Positions 44,738-54,260 are shown, counted from the first letter of the stretch. The stretch is 64,000 nucleotides of DNA from Terrimicrobiaceae bacterium (GCA_018402345.1 JAGYIV010000012.1:245813-309812), one strand, 5' to 3'. Made by a program: numbers and translations. The notes: a model not told the origin generated them from the letters alone.

Positions 44738-45451
44738 TTAGTGGGTTTGCGGGTGGTGGGGGATTGGAAAAGCGTCTGAAGTGGACACGTCCTGAAGAGC
44801 GGGGGGGCTGTCATTCTCCAATGCAGGAAGCACCTCTTCATTTCCCATGTCGGGCTTGGGGCTGATCTTCAAAATCCCCATCGGGGTGGCGCAAAGGACG
44901 CCGTCCGGCGTGATGGCTTCGAGGGTGACGTCGGAGGTCAATCGGGATCCGGGGTAGAGGCGGTCACCGGATTTCAGGAGCAAATAGGGCAGGTCGCCGG
45001 TGAAGACCGAGGCGAGGTTGTTATGGAGCGATTGTCGGAGGCGTTTCGGATCGAAGGCGGGTGGGGGTTCGGGGGGTGGCGCGGGTGTGGCGAGGACAAC
45101 CGGCGGCGGGGTGGATGCGGCAACAGGCACGTAGGCCTGAGGGTTTTCGATTGTCTCGAACAAATCGGGAGCCGGGACGGTAAATGTCGGGTCCTGCCAG
45201 AAGGTGTTCGGCAGGGGGATCATTTTTGTGTCGATGGTGATCTCGGAAGTGGTCACCCGCGCGGCAGTGGTGGTGGCGTAGCCGTCCTTCCGGAGGTCTT
45301 TCATGAAATCCATGACGGTGAAGGCGGTGTTGCGTCCGAACAATGCGATCGAGGCGATGCCGATGCCCGCCAGCAGCCCGACCAACTGGGAGCGCACAAA
45401 GCCGCGTGGTGGATTTTTCCTTGGGATGGCCATGGATGAGGATGGGGCCAT
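44738..45451 (-). CDS. Membrane-anchored Pro-rich periplasmic protein
   Basis: The 237-residue protein has one N-terminal membrane segment (SQLVGLLAGIGIASIALFG) after a basic start, a proline-rich linker (VVLATPAPPPEPPPAFDPKR) and a beta-rich end (LLLKSGDRLYPGSRLTSDVT). This layout (anchor, flexible spacer, globular end) fits envelope-spanning adaptors. A second ATG at 45433 (MAIPRKNPP) is an equally good start. Function is unknown; the operon partner is a HlyD-like protein. Confidence 0.65.
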   Translation of the reverse strand: MAPSSSMAIPRKNPPRGFVRSQLVGLLAGIGIASIALFGRNTAFTVMDFMKDLRKDGYATTTAARVTTSEITIDTKMIPLPNTFWQDPTFTVPAPDLFETIENPQAYVPVAASTPPPVVLATPAPPPEPPPAFDPKRLRQSLHNNLASVFTGDLPYLLLKSGDRLYPGSRLTSDVTLEAITPDGVLCATPMGILKISPKPDMGNEEVLPALENDSPPALQDVSTSDAFPIPHHPQTH

Positions 45452-45497
45452 TTCCTATACGCCGGGTTTGTCGGAGTCGAGAGGCATGTCGTTGCGC

Positions 45498-46493
45498 TCA
45501 GGGGGTCGCCTGCGCGGGGGCAACAGCGGTTCCGTCCTCGAAGGCGGAGGGATTGGCGGCGATGAATTGGTCATCAGGCGAAAGTTCCGTGGCTTGCGGG
45601 CCGTCGGACCAGCGCACGCGGGCGGTGGTGCCATTGTCGACTTCGATGGCGATGCGGCGTTTTCGGGCCACGCCATTTTCGACCTGGACCAAGTAGGGGA
45701 CGCCGCCTTGGCGGAGGATGGCGCTGGAGGGAACGAGCGGGGCATTCTTGAAGCGATTGGCGACGAGGCGCATGGAGCCGAACATGCCCGGCATGAGGTT
45801 CGGAGATTCGGTTGGTTGGAGGCCGCCGGGGCGCTGGGGCTGCTTGCCGCCCTTGAGGGTGTTTTGAGCAACGGAGGCAAGCTGTTTAAGAAAAGCATCG
45901 AACTGCTCGGCGGTGCCATTAAAGAGGTCGACTTGCACCTGCCGGGTGCGGTCGTTGTCAGCGAAATTCGGTGCGTATCGGGTGGGCTTGCACTCGAAAA
46001 CCCGCCCAGGGAGGGCGTCGATGCGGAGTTCGCCGCGTGTGGTGTCGTCCAAATACACAGCGAAGCTCTCGGGAACCTGGGTGACGACCGTGACGATATC
46101 CGTGCGCTGGAGGTCGAGGAGGGACTTAACCTCGGGCACAACCGCCGCGCTGGCGACAAACAGGCCGGGGTCGGCGGATCGCGAGGCAACAACGCCGTCA
46201 AAGGGCGCGACAAGAGGGACGCGTGTGTCCGGAAGGGCGAGTGGTTCGATCTCCACGAGGGTTTCGCCGGCTGTGAAGGTGTCTCCAATATCCTTCTGCA
46301 AAAACCTGACTGTTCCCGCAATGGACGGCAGGAGACCCACATTGAAATAGGCATCAATGGTGGCGGGTTGGTCGCTGGAAATTTCCATGCCTGTGCCGAT
46401 CGAGGGCTTGGCGATCACAACGGGCACTGGCTGGGCATGGGCGGTGAGGCATGCGCAGATTCCGAAAAACAAGGCGGCGGTATGGGTTTTCAT
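45498..46493 (-). CDS. HlyD/RND-type membrane-fusion-like protein
   Basis: The 331-residue protein has a signal peptide (ALFFGICACLTAHAQ), then the lipoyl-like strands of periplasmic adaptors: VGLLPSIAGTVRFLQKDIGD, FTAGETLVEIEPL, VPLVAPFDGVVASRSADPGL. The end has the MPGMFGSMRLVANRFKNAPL segment and IAIEVDNGTTARVRW. The long coiled-coil hairpin is very short here. No transporter or outer-membrane channel gene is adjacent, so the partner is unknown. It is the first gene of the minus-strand three-gene set. Confidence 0.75.
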   Translation of the reverse strand: MKTHTAALFFGICACLTAHAQPVPVVIAKPSIGTGMEISSDQPATIDAYFNVGLLPSIAGTVRFLQKDIGDTFTAGETLVEIEPLALPDTRVPLVAPFDGVVASRSADPGLFVASAAVVPEVKSLLDLQRTDIVTVVTQVPESFAVYLDDTTRGELRIDALPGRVFECKPTRYAPNFADNDRTRQVQVDLFNGTAEQFDAFLKQLASVAQNTLKGGKQPQRPGGLQPTESPNLMPGMFGSMRLVANRFKNAPLVPSSAILRQGGVPYLVQVENGVARKRRIAIEVDNGTTARVRWSDGPQATELSPDDQFIAANPSAFEDGTAVAPAQATP

Positions 46494-46910
46494 GGGCTTG
46501 CTGGTTGGAGCGGTTGGTTTGAATAGTGGATGCGTTTTTACAGCAACCCACGTCGGGTCTCAGTTTCAGTGGAAGTAACCACAGTAGAGCGAAGCGAGTC
46601 GGTGTGCGGCGGGCGGCCGTCAAAATGATGAGTGTTCCGAATAAAATTGCCACCATGGAAATGCAAGATCCCGCGAACGGAATTGGCGGAGAAAAATCCA
46701 GCCCCGCGCAAGCTCGCCTGCCCAAGGTTCAATTCCGCTGTATTCGTCAACCCATTGAAGTCATTCGCACTTGGTCTGCTGTAATCGGTCATCAGTGGTT
46801 CAATAATACGTTTCCCATTAGCATCGATTGTCCCCGCGGACAGCACATGCTTGCCGAGTCGGGTGTTGCTTTTTAGGGTTGCCAATTCAACCCACCACTC
46901 CAGCCAAGAT
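46494..46910. other. Intergenic leader upstream of metY
   Basis: These 417 bp separate the divergent membrane-fusion and metY genes and should hold both promoters. Open frames on both strands exist but show no family features. I looked for a SAM riboswitch before metY and could not identify one with confidence. Confidence 0.5.
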
Positions 46911-48182
46911 ATGAAAATCAACACCATCTGCCTCCATGGAGGAACCGCTCCCGATCCTGTCACTCTGTCCCGTGCGGTGCCGATCCATCGCACCAGTTCG
47001 TTTGTCTTCCGCGACACAGAGCACGCCGCGAATCTTTTCGGCTTGAAGGAGCTTGGAAACATCTACACCCGTCTCATGAATCCCACCCACGACGTGCTCG
47101 AAAAGCGCGTTGCGGAACTCGAGGGCGGAGCGGCGGCGCTGGCGCTGGCTTCGGGAACGAGCGCGGTTTTCTATTCGGTGATCAATATTTGCTCCGCCGG
47201 CGACGAGATCGTTTCCGCCAACAACCTCTACGGAGGCACGTTCACGCAGTTCAACGACATCCTGCCTCAGCTCGGCATCAAGGTGAATTTTGTCGATCCC
47301 AAGGACCCGCAGAACTTCGCCAAGGCGATCACCCCGAAAACCAAGCTCCTTTTCTGCGAGACGGTCAGCAACCCCGGGCTCGACGTGGCTGACATCGAGG
47401 CCATTGCCGCCATCGCCCATGCGAAGGGCATCCCGCTGGTGGTGGATGCCACCTTTAGCACGCCATACCTCACACGGCCGATCGATTTCGGGGCGGACAT
47501 CGTGGTCCACTCGCTGACGAAGTGGATGGGTGGGCATGGCACGGCGATCGGCGGCATCATGGTGGATTCCGGCAAGTTCAATTGGAACTCGGACAAATTC
47601 CCGCTCATGACGCAGCCCGACGCCAGCTACCATGGGGTTCGCTGGGCCACCGACATCGGGCCGCTTTGCCCAGTCGCGTTTGCCATTCGCATGCGGGTGA
47701 TCCCGCTGCGCAACCTCGGCGCCTGCATTTCCCCGGACAACGCTTGGATGTTCCTGCAGGGAATCGAGACACTTCCGTTGCGGATGGAGCGGCATTGTGA
47801 AAACGCGCTTGCGGTGGCCAAGCACCTCAAGGCGCATCCGAAGGTCGAGTGGGTCCGTTTTCCCGGCCTGCCCGACGATTCGAATTTCGAACTCAACAAG
47901 AAATACCTCCACGGCAAGGGCGGCTCGATGGTTGTGTTCGGCATCAAAGGCGGCAACGAGGCCGGCAGGAAATTCATCGAGAGCCTCAAGCTCTTTTCGC
48001 ACCTTGCGAATGTCGGCGATGCCAAAAGCCTCGCCATCCACCCCGCCACGACCACGCATTCTCAACTCACCGCCGAGCAACAGGCGGCGGGCGGCATCAC
48101 GCCGGAACTCGTCCGCCTCTCGGTGGGCATCGAGCACATCGACGACATCCTCGCCGATCTCGATCAAGCGTTTGATGCCTGA
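46911..48182 (+). CDS. metY: O-acetylhomoserine sulfhydrylase (PLP-dependent)
   Basis: The 423-residue protein belongs to the Cys/Met metabolism PLP family: YTRLMNPTHDVLEKRVAELE, ALASGTSAVFYSV, NNLYGGTFTQF, and the PLP-lysine region VVHSLTKWMGGHGTAIGG. The long middle region and the end typical of MetY rather than MetB favour O-acetylhomoserine sulfhydrylase, which makes homocysteine from sulfide. The start at 46911 (MKINTICLHGG) is the classic MetY N-terminus. It overlaps metX by 8 bp, forming a methionine-biosynthesis pair. Confidence 0.93.
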   Translation: MKINTICLHGGTAPDPVTLSRAVPIHRTSSFVFRDTEHAANLFGLKELGNIYTRLMNPTHDVLEKRVAELEGGAAALALASGTSAVFYSVINICSAGDEIVSANNLYGGTFTQFNDILPQLGIKVNFVDPKDPQNFAKAITPKTKLLFCETVSNPGLDVADIEAIAAIAHAKGIPLVVDATFSTPYLTRPIDFGADIVVHSLTKWMGGHGTAIGGIMVDSGKFNWNSDKFPLMTQPDASYHGVRWATDIGPLCPVAFAIRMRVIPLRNLGACISPDNAWMFLQGIETLPLRMERHCENALAVAKHLKAHPKVEWVRFPGLPDDSNFELNKKYLHGKGGSMVVFGIKGGNEAGRKFIESLKLFSHLANVGDAKSLAIHPATTTHSQLTAEQQAAGGITPELVRLSVGIEHIDDILADLDQAFDA

Positions 48183-49326
48183 GCCTCGTCCAGAGGTCAG
48201 CACCCGGTTCTTCACCTATGGAGGACCGCACGCCCCGGTGGCATTGCGCTCTGGAGCCAGCCTCCCGGGAGTGACTCTGGCATTCGAGACCTACGGGACT
48301 CTCGGCCCGAACGCCTCGAATGCCGTTCTTGTCTTTCATGCGATGACTGGCAGCCAGCATGCCGCCGGGTGGAATCCCTCGGTGCCCGGCTTGGCGGTCG
48401 AGTGGAATGACGATTGCCAGAGCGGATGGTGGGACGGCTTCATCGGCCCCGGCAAGGCGCTGGACACGGAGAAGTATTTCGTCATTTGCGCGAATTACCT
48501 CGGCGGTTGCTACGGGTCCACCGGCCCGTCATCGATCAATCCTGCAACAAACGCACCATTTGGCGCCGCGTTTCCCCGCATTGAGTTGGCCGACATCGTG
48601 GACAGCCAAGTGCGCATGCTCGACCACCTTGGAATCGAGCGGTTGCACGCCGTCTGCGGCGCCTCGATCGGCGGGTTGCTTGCGCTGGATTTCTCGGTGC
48701 GACATCGCGCGCGCGTCTCGTCGGCGATCCTCATCGCGAGCGGCATGGAGGTGCAGGTGCTCCAGCGGCTCATGAATTTCGAGCAAATTTTCGCCATCGA
48801 AAGTGATGGCGGATTTCTCGGCGGCGATTACCTGCCTGGCCCCGGGCCGACCCGAGGACTGGCATTGGCGCGCATTATCGCCCACAAAACATTCATCAGC
48901 TTCGACACGCTTGGGGCGCGGTCCCGCGATGAAATTCTCGTGCCTGGTGACCACTTCGGTGCCTATCCGCTCACCCATCCCGTCGAGTCCTACATGCTCC
49001 ACCAAGCAAACAAATTCGTTCCGAGGTTTGATGCGAATTCCTACCTGCGCATCGTCGAGGCGTGGCAACGCTTCGACTTGCCGAAGTCCGCCGGGGAAGG
49101 GCAGCTGATGTCCGCCCTGCGCCGGTGTGCGGGGTTGCCGATGCTTGTGTTCAGCATCGCTTCGGACGTGTGTTTTTACCCCGAGGAGCAGGAGCGGATG
49201 GCGGCATGCCTCGCCGAGGCCGGAGCCGAGGTTCTCCTGAAGCGGGTGGAGTCGGCCAAGGGTCACGATTCATTTTTGCTCGAGCCCGAGCTTTATGAGG
49301 AAGACATCCGGGACTTACTCGGTTGA
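48175..49326 (+). CDS. metX: Homoserine O-acetyltransferase
   Basis: The 383-residue alpha/beta hydrolase has the nucleophile elbow CGASIGG with S164, the LGGCYGSTGPSSINP segment typical of MetX, and the late acid/His motifs (FSIASDVCFYP and SAKGHDSFLLE). It acetylates homoserine to feed MetY. The ATG at 48175 overlaps the metY end. Its last 34 bp overlap the convergent hypothetical gene at 49293. Confidence 0.93.
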   Translation: MPEPRPEVSTRFFTYGGPHAPVALRSGASLPGVTLAFETYGTLGPNASNAVLVFHAMTGSQHAAGWNPSVPGLAVEWNDDCQSGWWDGFIGPGKALDTEKYFVICANYLGGCYGSTGPSSINPATNAPFGAAFPRIELADIVDSQVRMLDHLGIERLHAVCGASIGGLLALDFSVRHRARVSSAILIASGMEVQVLQRLMNFEQIFAIESDGGFLGGDYLPGPGPTRGLALARIIAHKTFISFDTLGARSRDEILVPGDHFGAYPLTHPVESYMLHQANKFVPRFDANSYLRIVEAWQRFDLPKSAGEGQLMSALRRCAGLPMLVFSIASDVCFYPEEQERMAACLAEAGAEVLLKRVESAKGHDSFLLEPELYEEDIRDLLG

Positions 49327-49706
49327 GCATCCACGCGCACCCAGCGCTGGTCTGGAAAAAACGGCAACGGTGCCGTGTGGAGGCGCAGGGAGTCGGTTCC
49401 CCCGAGCGTTAGCCAGTATTCGCGCGCGTCGGTGTGAACCACCTTCTTTGCGCGTTGGTCATAGTGTTTCCGGATGTCTTGCACGCGCCAACTCGAGGTG
49501 GTGGGCTTGCGGATCGCCTGCCATTTCAGATCGCCGATTTGCCAGCCGACTTCGGCCATCGGCGTGGGAACATGAGTCAAACGCCCGAAGAGTTGTCCGG
49601 CGGTCGATGCCACTTCGAGGGCGCAACCGTCGAAGCGGTCGCCGACACGCTTCCAATGCCCTTCCAGAGTGGCCTGCGACGGGAGGAGGAATTGCAGAAA
49701 ATCCAT
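49293..49706 (-). CDS. Conserved hypothetical protein, paralogue of the gene at 19759-20148
   Basis: The 137-residue protein begins MDFLQFLLPSQATLEGHW and shares GDLKW, DIRKHYDQR and LRLHTAPLPFFPDQRWVR with its paralogue. The A of its ATG is the last base of the lpxB stop (TGATG), so it is co-translated with lpxB. Its end overlaps metX. Function unknown. Confidence 0.7.
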   Translation of the reverse strand: MDFLQFLLPSQATLEGHWKRVGDRFDGCALEVASTAGQLFGRLTHVPTPMAEVGWQIGDLKWQAIRKPTTSSWRVQDIRKHYDQRAKKVVHTDAREYWLTLGGTDSLRLHTAPLPFFPDQRWVRVDAQPSKSRMSSS

Positions 49707-50944
49707 CAGACGGGTGAAGCAGTGACGCCCTTGAGCAACAAGGCCGCCGCGCGCTCGCTGGCTCCCTCGGGTTGCAGGGTTGTGAGGATTTTTTGGAACT
49801 CTGCCTGAAGATTCCCGCGCGCCGTTTCCTCCGAGAGCAGCCGCAGAGCCTCGGCCGCGAGAGCCTCTGGTGTGGCATCGTCTTGAATGAACTCGCGAAC
49901 CACATGTGGAGCAGGGCGTGCCGGCAGCCGGGGGTCGCGCGGCGGGTTGACGCGGTAGTTGTTCAAAATGTTAACGATGCCCAGCGCATTGACATCCACC
50001 AACCGCTTCCCAATCGCAAAGGTGAGCCAGGCGGTCTTGTAAACCAGCGCGTAGGGCAGTCCGAAAAATGCCGCCTCGAGCGTTGCTGTGCCCGAGCACA
50101 CGAGGCCCGCCGTGGCGCGCAGCATGAGCGTGTGGGCGTCGCCTGCTGTGATTTTTATGGGCGCGTCACCCGCGATGGAACGCATGAGGGCGGCCCGGCT
50201 TTCGCTTGCCGCTGCCGCTTCAACGCGCGTGCCCGGCAATTTTAGTGACACAATGCGGGCCGCCTCGACCATGGCGGGAAAGATGCGTTTCACCTCGCGC
50301 TCGCGGCTACCGGGGAAGAGCCCAAGCAGTCCATCCTCGCGTGTCACACTGACCCTCTTGGGCGCCAGCGCCTCGAGTAGCGGATGCCCCGCGAATGCCG
50401 TATGCAGGCCGCTCGCCTCATACATCGGGGCCTCAAAGGGGAAGACACAGATCATGAGGTCCAGGATGCGGGCCATCTTCGGAATGCGCCCGCGGTTCCA
50501 GGCCCAGACCTGGGGACTGATGTAATACAAAATCCTCCCTCCGAATTGTGCCTTTCGAAGCGCCTTGGCAAGGCGGAGGTTGAATCCTGGGTAATCCACC
50601 AGCACGACGGCATTCGGCTTTTCACGCAGGATCGCGGCGAGCATGTCGCTAAACTTTCGCCTGAAATACCCGTAGTTTTTCAGCACATCCCACAGTCCCG
50701 TGACCGCTGCCGTGTGCGCCCAGTCATCGAACCCATCGCCGCATAACGCCTTCATTCCATCCCCCCCGGCACCAGAAAACCTCACCCCAGGACAAATCCG
50801 CCGCATCGCCCGCATGACCTCCACCGCCCGCGCATCCCCGCTCTCCTCCCCGGCGACAAACCAGAGGAATGGGGAACCCGTTTTTTGGGGTGGATTAACC
50901 ACGGAGTGCACAGAGGACACAGAGGGAAAATTGAAGGGTTGCAT
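49706..50944 (-). CDS. lpxB: Lipid-A-disaccharide synthase
   Basis: The 412-residue ORF carries the LpxB pattern: FVAGEESGDARAVEVMRAMR, VLVDYPGFNLRLAKALRKAQ, YYISPQVWAWNRGRIPKMAR, GLFPGSREREVKRIFPAMVE and GLVCSGTATLEAAFFGLP. It joins UDP-diacylglucosamine and lipid X in lipid A synthesis at the inner membrane, showing the cell has lipopolysaccharide. The first ~15 codons are encoded by a dispersed repeat (50892-50925), so the true start may be a GTG further in (for example VVNPPQKTGSPFLWFV). Confidence 0.93.
   Translation of the reverse strand: MQPFNFPSVSSVHSVVNPPQKTGSPFLWFVAGEESGDARAVEVMRAMRRICPGVRFSGAGGDGMKALCGDGFDDWAHTAAVTGLWDVLKNYGYFRRKFSDMLAAILREKPNAVVLVDYPGFNLRLAKALRKAQFGGRILYYISPQVWAWNRGRIPKMARILDLMICVFPFEAPMYEASGLHTAFAGHPLLEALAPKRVSVTREDGLLGLFPGSREREVKRIFPAMVEAARIVSLKLPGTRVEAAAASESRAALMRSIAGDAPIKITAGDAHTLMLRATAGLVCSGTATLEAAFFGLPYALVYKTAWLTFAIGKRLVDVNALGIVNILNNYRVNPPRDPRLPARPAPHVVREFIQDDATPEALAAEALRLLSEETARGNLQAEFQKILTTLQPEGASERAAALLLKGVTASPV
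50892..50925. repeat. Dispersed 'cacagaggacacagagg' repeat at the lpxB start
   Basis: The segment ggattaaccacggagtgcac continues agaggacacagagg. It resembles one arm of the inverted-repeat element at 20227-20378 and a string at 11699-11725. Here it overlaps the annotated N-terminus of LpxB, which argues for a downstream start. Confidence 0.6.
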
Positions 50945-51091
50945 CGGTCATTCGTGAGGATGTCGCAGTTGCTTTATCAAAATAGGGTTCCATTTGGGCT
51001 GCCGGACCATAGCGCGGGTGTTTGGCCAGCGGGCGGATGCCGCTCGATGTCAGGCGGGACGCTTTGTAGCAGATTGGCAGTCGATTATTGA

Positions 51092-51796
51092 TCATATGGG
51101 CAGTTCGGGATTTGAGGGCGGACGGCTCGGAGATCCGTCCCTACCGGGGATCCACTGGTAAGGCCAGTCATCGGGTGCGGACATGAGGCCCTTGCTGACA
51201 GGGTTTTCGCGAATGTAGTTCCACTTTTCGGTCATGCTTTCGTCGTGCCGGAGTCGATGATCGAAAAAATCTCTTTGCCAGACGATGCCTTCTTTGCGGG
51301 CAAGAAAGCGTTTCCAGTTTTGAATCGACTCCTGAACGGATGTCTCTCGTGGGAACGAGAGCAATGCGTGGAGATGGTCGGGCATGAGAAGAAACAAATG
51401 AATCCACCAAGTGCCGGAGGAATGCTGGTGGTGCAACGAACTTTCAATTGCAGCGGCAGTTGTGGGAATCGCGAGTTGGTTCATTCCGCGAGGTTGGCAG
51501 TTGATGGTGATAAAAAAGACCGCGCCATCGCCAACCCATGGGGGAATCTCATGCGGCAGAGTCTTGCGAACCGGGACCGGCGTTGCTTGGTAGGGCGATT
51601 TCTCCGAAAGCGCCGGGGCGGGTGATGAGGCGCGGGGGGCGTTGGGCGGACGGCTCGGAGATCCGTCCCTACCATTGGTGTGGGTTTCGGGGGGGAGGTA
51701 GGGCGATTTACCGGCGGCGTGTTGCGCAGCTTGTTCTTTCGCGGAGCGGGGGGCGGCGAGGAGCGAGGAGTGGAGTTCGGATTTTTTCTGGGCCAT
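51092..51796 (-). CDS. REP-associated tyrosine transposase (RAYT, Y1_Tnp)
   Basis: The ORF is 234 residues. The catalytic part starts near residue 90 (DGAVFFITINC) and has the HUH motif H141-L-H143 (LMPDHLHALLSF) and the nucleophile Y194 (EKWNYIRENPVSKGL). Such single-strand transposases mobilise REP hairpins. Two REP-like hairpins lie inside the annotated frame, one near each end, encoding the same GRDGSPSRPP; the N-terminal ~85 residues may therefore be repeat-derived and not part of the working protein. Confidence 0.85.
   Translation of the reverse strand: MAQKKSELHSSLLAAPRSAKEQAAQHAAGKSPYLPPETHTNGRDGSPSRPPNAPRASSPAPALSEKSPYQATPVPVRKTLPHEIPPWVGDGAVFFITINCQPRGMNQLAIPTTAAAIESSLHHQHSSGTWWIHLFLLMPDHLHALLSFPRETSVQESIQNWKRFLARKEGIVWQRDFFDHRLRHDESMTEKWNYIRENPVSKGLMSAPDDWPYQWIPGRDGSPSRPPSNPELPI
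51117..51144 (+). repeat. REP-like hairpin 1
   Basis: The stem ggacgg (51120-51125) pairs with ccgtcc (51135-51140) around the loop ctcggagat, followed by ctacc. It is the same sequence and orientation as 51645-51672 and sits at the 3' end of the transposase frame. Confidence 0.8.
51645..51672 (+). repeat. REP-like hairpin 2
   Basis: Second copy of the REP-like hairpin: ggacgg (51648-51653), loop ctcggagat, ccgtcc (51663-51668). It lies in the 5' part of the transposase frame. The two copies bracket the catalytic region as in REP/RAYT modules. Confidence 0.8.
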
Positions 51797-52064
51797 AAGG
51801 GAGGACCTGTAAAGGGCGACCTGCTATGGGTGGCTATATCAGTTTGCTTAGGTAAGTTGGGCAACCTATTTGCCAGAGTTGGGTGACGCGGACGGATTGT
51901 TGCAGGGGGCGTTGCAACGAACGTTGGCGTCACGGAAATCCATGAACCGGGAATCTGTGCATTCGGAAAATAAGGGCAGTTTACCGGCATTATTTTGAAA
52001 AAGCTGAATTCTTATCGAAAATCAGAAAACCCGCCGAGCCGCTTAAATGCTGGCTTTGATGGGG

Positions 52065-52136
52065 AGCCGACGACGAGATTCGAACTCGTGACCTATCGAT
52101 TACGAATCGATTGCACTACCACTGTGCTACGTCGGC
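52065..52136 (-). tRNA. tRNA-Thr (anticodon CGT)
   Basis: The minus strand folds as a standard cloverleaf: acceptor gccgacg pairing with cgtcggc, D arm agcacagtggtagtgc, anticodon arm atcga-ttcgtaa-tcgat with anticodon CGT (52102-52104), and T arm with gttcgaatc. Length is 72 nt; CCA is not encoded. It lies between the RAYT region and fur. Confidence 0.95.
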
Positions 52137-52196
52137 GAAGACTTCAGCAGGGTGCCACAGGGTGGTGGCGGGTGCCAATCGGATTTTTAGGGGATG

Positions 52197-52652
52197 TCAG
52201 GCGGTGCAGGCGGGGCAGACGCCGAAGAATTCGAGGGAGTGGCTGAGGTCACGAAAGCCGTATTGGCGTGCCAGTCTTTTTTCGGTGTCGCCGATGGGGC
52301 AGGGGATGTCGATGAGGATGACCTGCTCGCATTTTTTGCAGACGAGGTGGTCGTAGTGTTTGCGCGGGTCGCTGAGTTCGTAATAGCTGCTCGAGCGCTG
52401 GAGGCTGACCTTGTGGACGAGGTGGAGTTGCTCCATGAGGTTGAGCATGCGGAAGACGGTGGCGAAATCGGGGGTGGTTCCCGCCCGCTTGGCTGCGCCT
52501 TGCTGGATTTCCTGGAGTGTCATGGGGGCGTCGGATTCGAAGAGGGTTTCAAGGATTGCCGTGCGCTTGCGGGTGATGCGAAGCCCTTCGTCGCGCAGAA
52601 TTCCAGACACGCTCTCGATCGTGAACTGGGATGGTTGGTTGGCCATGTGCAT
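52197..52652 (-). CDS. Fur-family metal-responsive repressor
   Basis: The 151-residue protein has the winged-helix N-terminus (ILRDEGLRITRKRTAILETL, TTPDFATVFRMLNLMEQLHL), the metal-binding KHYDHLVCKKC segment and structural zinc cysteines C105/C108 and C146/C149 (CPAC). It could be Fur, Zur or PerR; the sequence alone does not decide. It follows hisF by 24 bp. ATGs at 52652 and 52646 are both usable starts. Confidence 0.9.
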   Translation of the reverse strand: MHMANQPSQFTIESVSGILRDEGLRITRKRTAILETLFESDAPMTLQEIQQGAAKRAGTTPDFATVFRMLNLMEQLHLVHKVSLQRSSSYYELSDPRKHYDHLVCKKCEQVILIDIPCPIGDTEKRLARQYGFRDLSHSLEFFGVCPACTA

Positions 52653-52676
52653 AGGATAAATCCGTCGAGGGATGAT

Positions 52677-53447
52677 TCAACCGCAGAAAGGCGGGCGGAC
52701 CGGGATGCCCCGCGAGGCGAGGTGGTTCTTGGCGTCGGAGACAGTGAACTTGCCAAAGTGGAAAATGCTCGCGGCGAGCACGGCGTCGGCCTTGCCGTTT
52801 TCAAGGACATCCGCGAGATGCTCGAGTTCTCCCGCACCGCCGCTGGCGATGACGGGGATCGAGACGGCTTCGGAGACTGCCCGGGTGAGTTCGAGATCGT
52901 AGCCTCCGTGGGTGCCGTCTGCATCCATGCTGGTGAGAAGGATTTCACCTGCGCCGCGTTGTTCGGCGTCGATGACCCACTCGATGGCGTCGCGTTCGGT
53001 GGGGTGGCGTCCGCCGTGGGTGTAGACGCGCCATTTGCCGGGGCCGTCGCGTTTGGCATCCACCGCAAGGACGACACATTGGGAACCGAACGCGCGGGCG
53101 GCCTCGGTGAGGAGTTCGGGACGTTGGAGGGCGGAGGTGTTCACGCTGACCTTGTCAGCGCCGGCGCGGAGCATGGTGCGGAAGTCGTCGACGGTTCGGA
53201 TGCCACCTCCGACGGTGAGGGGCATGAAGCATTCCTCTGCGGTGCGCTCGACGACTGAGATCATGGTGGCGCGCCCATCGCTCGAGGCGGTGATATCGAG
53301 GAAGACGAGTTCGTCCGCGCCTTGCCTGTCGTAGACTTTCGCGCATTCGACCGGATCCCCGGCGTCGCGGAGGTCTAGGAATTTAGTTCCCTTCACAACG
53401 CGCCCGTTGGTGACGTCCAGACAGGGGATGACTCGTTTGGCCAGCAT
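52677..53447 (-). CDS. hisF: Imidazole glycerol phosphate synthase subunit HisF
   Basis: The start at 53447 gives [20 protein letters not shown], the canonical HisF beginning; an upstream ATG at 53459 is less likely. The TIM-barrel motifs are present: the catalytic CLDV Asp, [30 protein letters not shown] with the second catalytic Asp, [15 protein letters not shown] and PVIASGGAG. It uses ammonia from HisH in histidine biosynthesis. No other his genes are nearby. Confidence 0.96.
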   Translation of the reverse strand: MLAKRVIPCLDVTNGRVVKGTKFLDLRDAGDPVECAKVYDRQGADELVFLDITASSDGRATMISVVERTAEECFMPLTVGGGIRTVDDFRTMLRAGADKVSVNTSALQRPELLTEAARAFGSQCVVLAVDAKRDGPGKWRVYTHGGRHPTERDAIEWVIDAEQRGAGEILLTSMDADGTHGGYDLELTRAVSEAVSIPVIASGGAGELEHLADVLENGKADAVLAASIFHFGKFTVSDAKNHLASRGIPVRPPFCG

Positions 53448-53576
53448 GGCGGATATCAATCGGCGTGGAGGGTTGCGAAATCGAGACTAAAATAAATTGC
53501 GGGCAGGGGGGCGACGTTTCTATGTTCTGCTCTTTCGTTGCCGGGATGGAGGGTGGTCCCGCAATGTGACAACTTC

Positions 53577-54260
53577 ATGGAACTCCGCAAAAAAATCCGA
53601 CGCTTCGTGAGCTGCATGGTCGTTCTTGCGGCCCTTTGCGCCGCGTTGTCTCTGGTCGGTTGCGAGACGGTCGCGCCTAAGCGCTACGTCCCGGGAGGGA
53701 AGCTGCAGTCGGCGGGGTATTTCGACACGGTGGTGATCGATGCTGGGCATGGCGGGCATGACAGCGGGGCGAGGTCGGTGAAAGGAAAGCGGGAAAAGGA
53801 ACTGGCGCTGGACACCGCGCGCAGGGTCGCATCCTTGCTGCGTGCCGCCGGCTTGCGGGTAATCGAAACACGCACGAGCGACTATTTTGTGACCCTCGAC
53901 AAGAGGGTCGCGATCTCGAATCGCCATCGCAACGCGATCTTTGTGAGCATCCACTACAACTGGGCAAAGCGCGCGAAGGCGAGGGGGATCGAGACATTTT
54001 ATTATGGAGGCAAGTCCTCGCGGCTCGCAGCTCACATTCAAAAGGAAACGCTGAAGGCCTACCGCACCGAGAACAGGGGCATCAAATACCGGGGGTTCTA
54101 TGTGTTGAGAAATAACAAGCGCCCATCGGTGCTTTGCGAACTTGGGTTTATTTCGAATGCCGTCGATAACAGGATCGTGCAGAGCGCGGCGACACGGCAG
54201 CGACTGGCCAAGGCGATTGCCGACGGCATCCTTGCGGAGAAGGCGGGGAGGAATCCTTAG
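53577..54260 (+). CDS. N-acetylmuramoyl-L-alanine amidase (Amidase_3), lipoprotein
   Basis: The start at 53577 ([10 protein letters not shown]) gives a lipoprotein signal with lipobox LVGC (C29). The Amidase_3 zinc motifs follow: [13 protein letters not shown] (H57), a conserved E in [19 protein letters not shown] and the catalytic [10 protein letters not shown]. It cleaves peptide stems from peptidoglycan in the periplasm, likely during cell separation. An upstream in-frame start at 53538 would break the signal. Confidence 0.9.
   Translation: MELRKKIRRFVSCMVVLAALCAALSLVGCETVAPKRYVPGGKLQSAGYFDTVVIDAGHGGHDSGARSVKGKREKELALDTARRVASLLRAAGLRVIETRTSDYFVTLDKRVAISNRHRNAIFVSIHYNWAKRAKARGIETFYYGGKSSRLAAHIQKETLKAYRTENRGIKYRGFYVLRNNKRPSVLCELGFISNAVDNRIVQSAATRQRLAKAIADGILAEKAGRNP

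Noticed and set aside
46494..46910. SAM riboswitch before metY
   Set aside because: No consistent SAM-I or SAM-II core could be assembled by eye; a ctaaaaag-like string is on the wrong strand.
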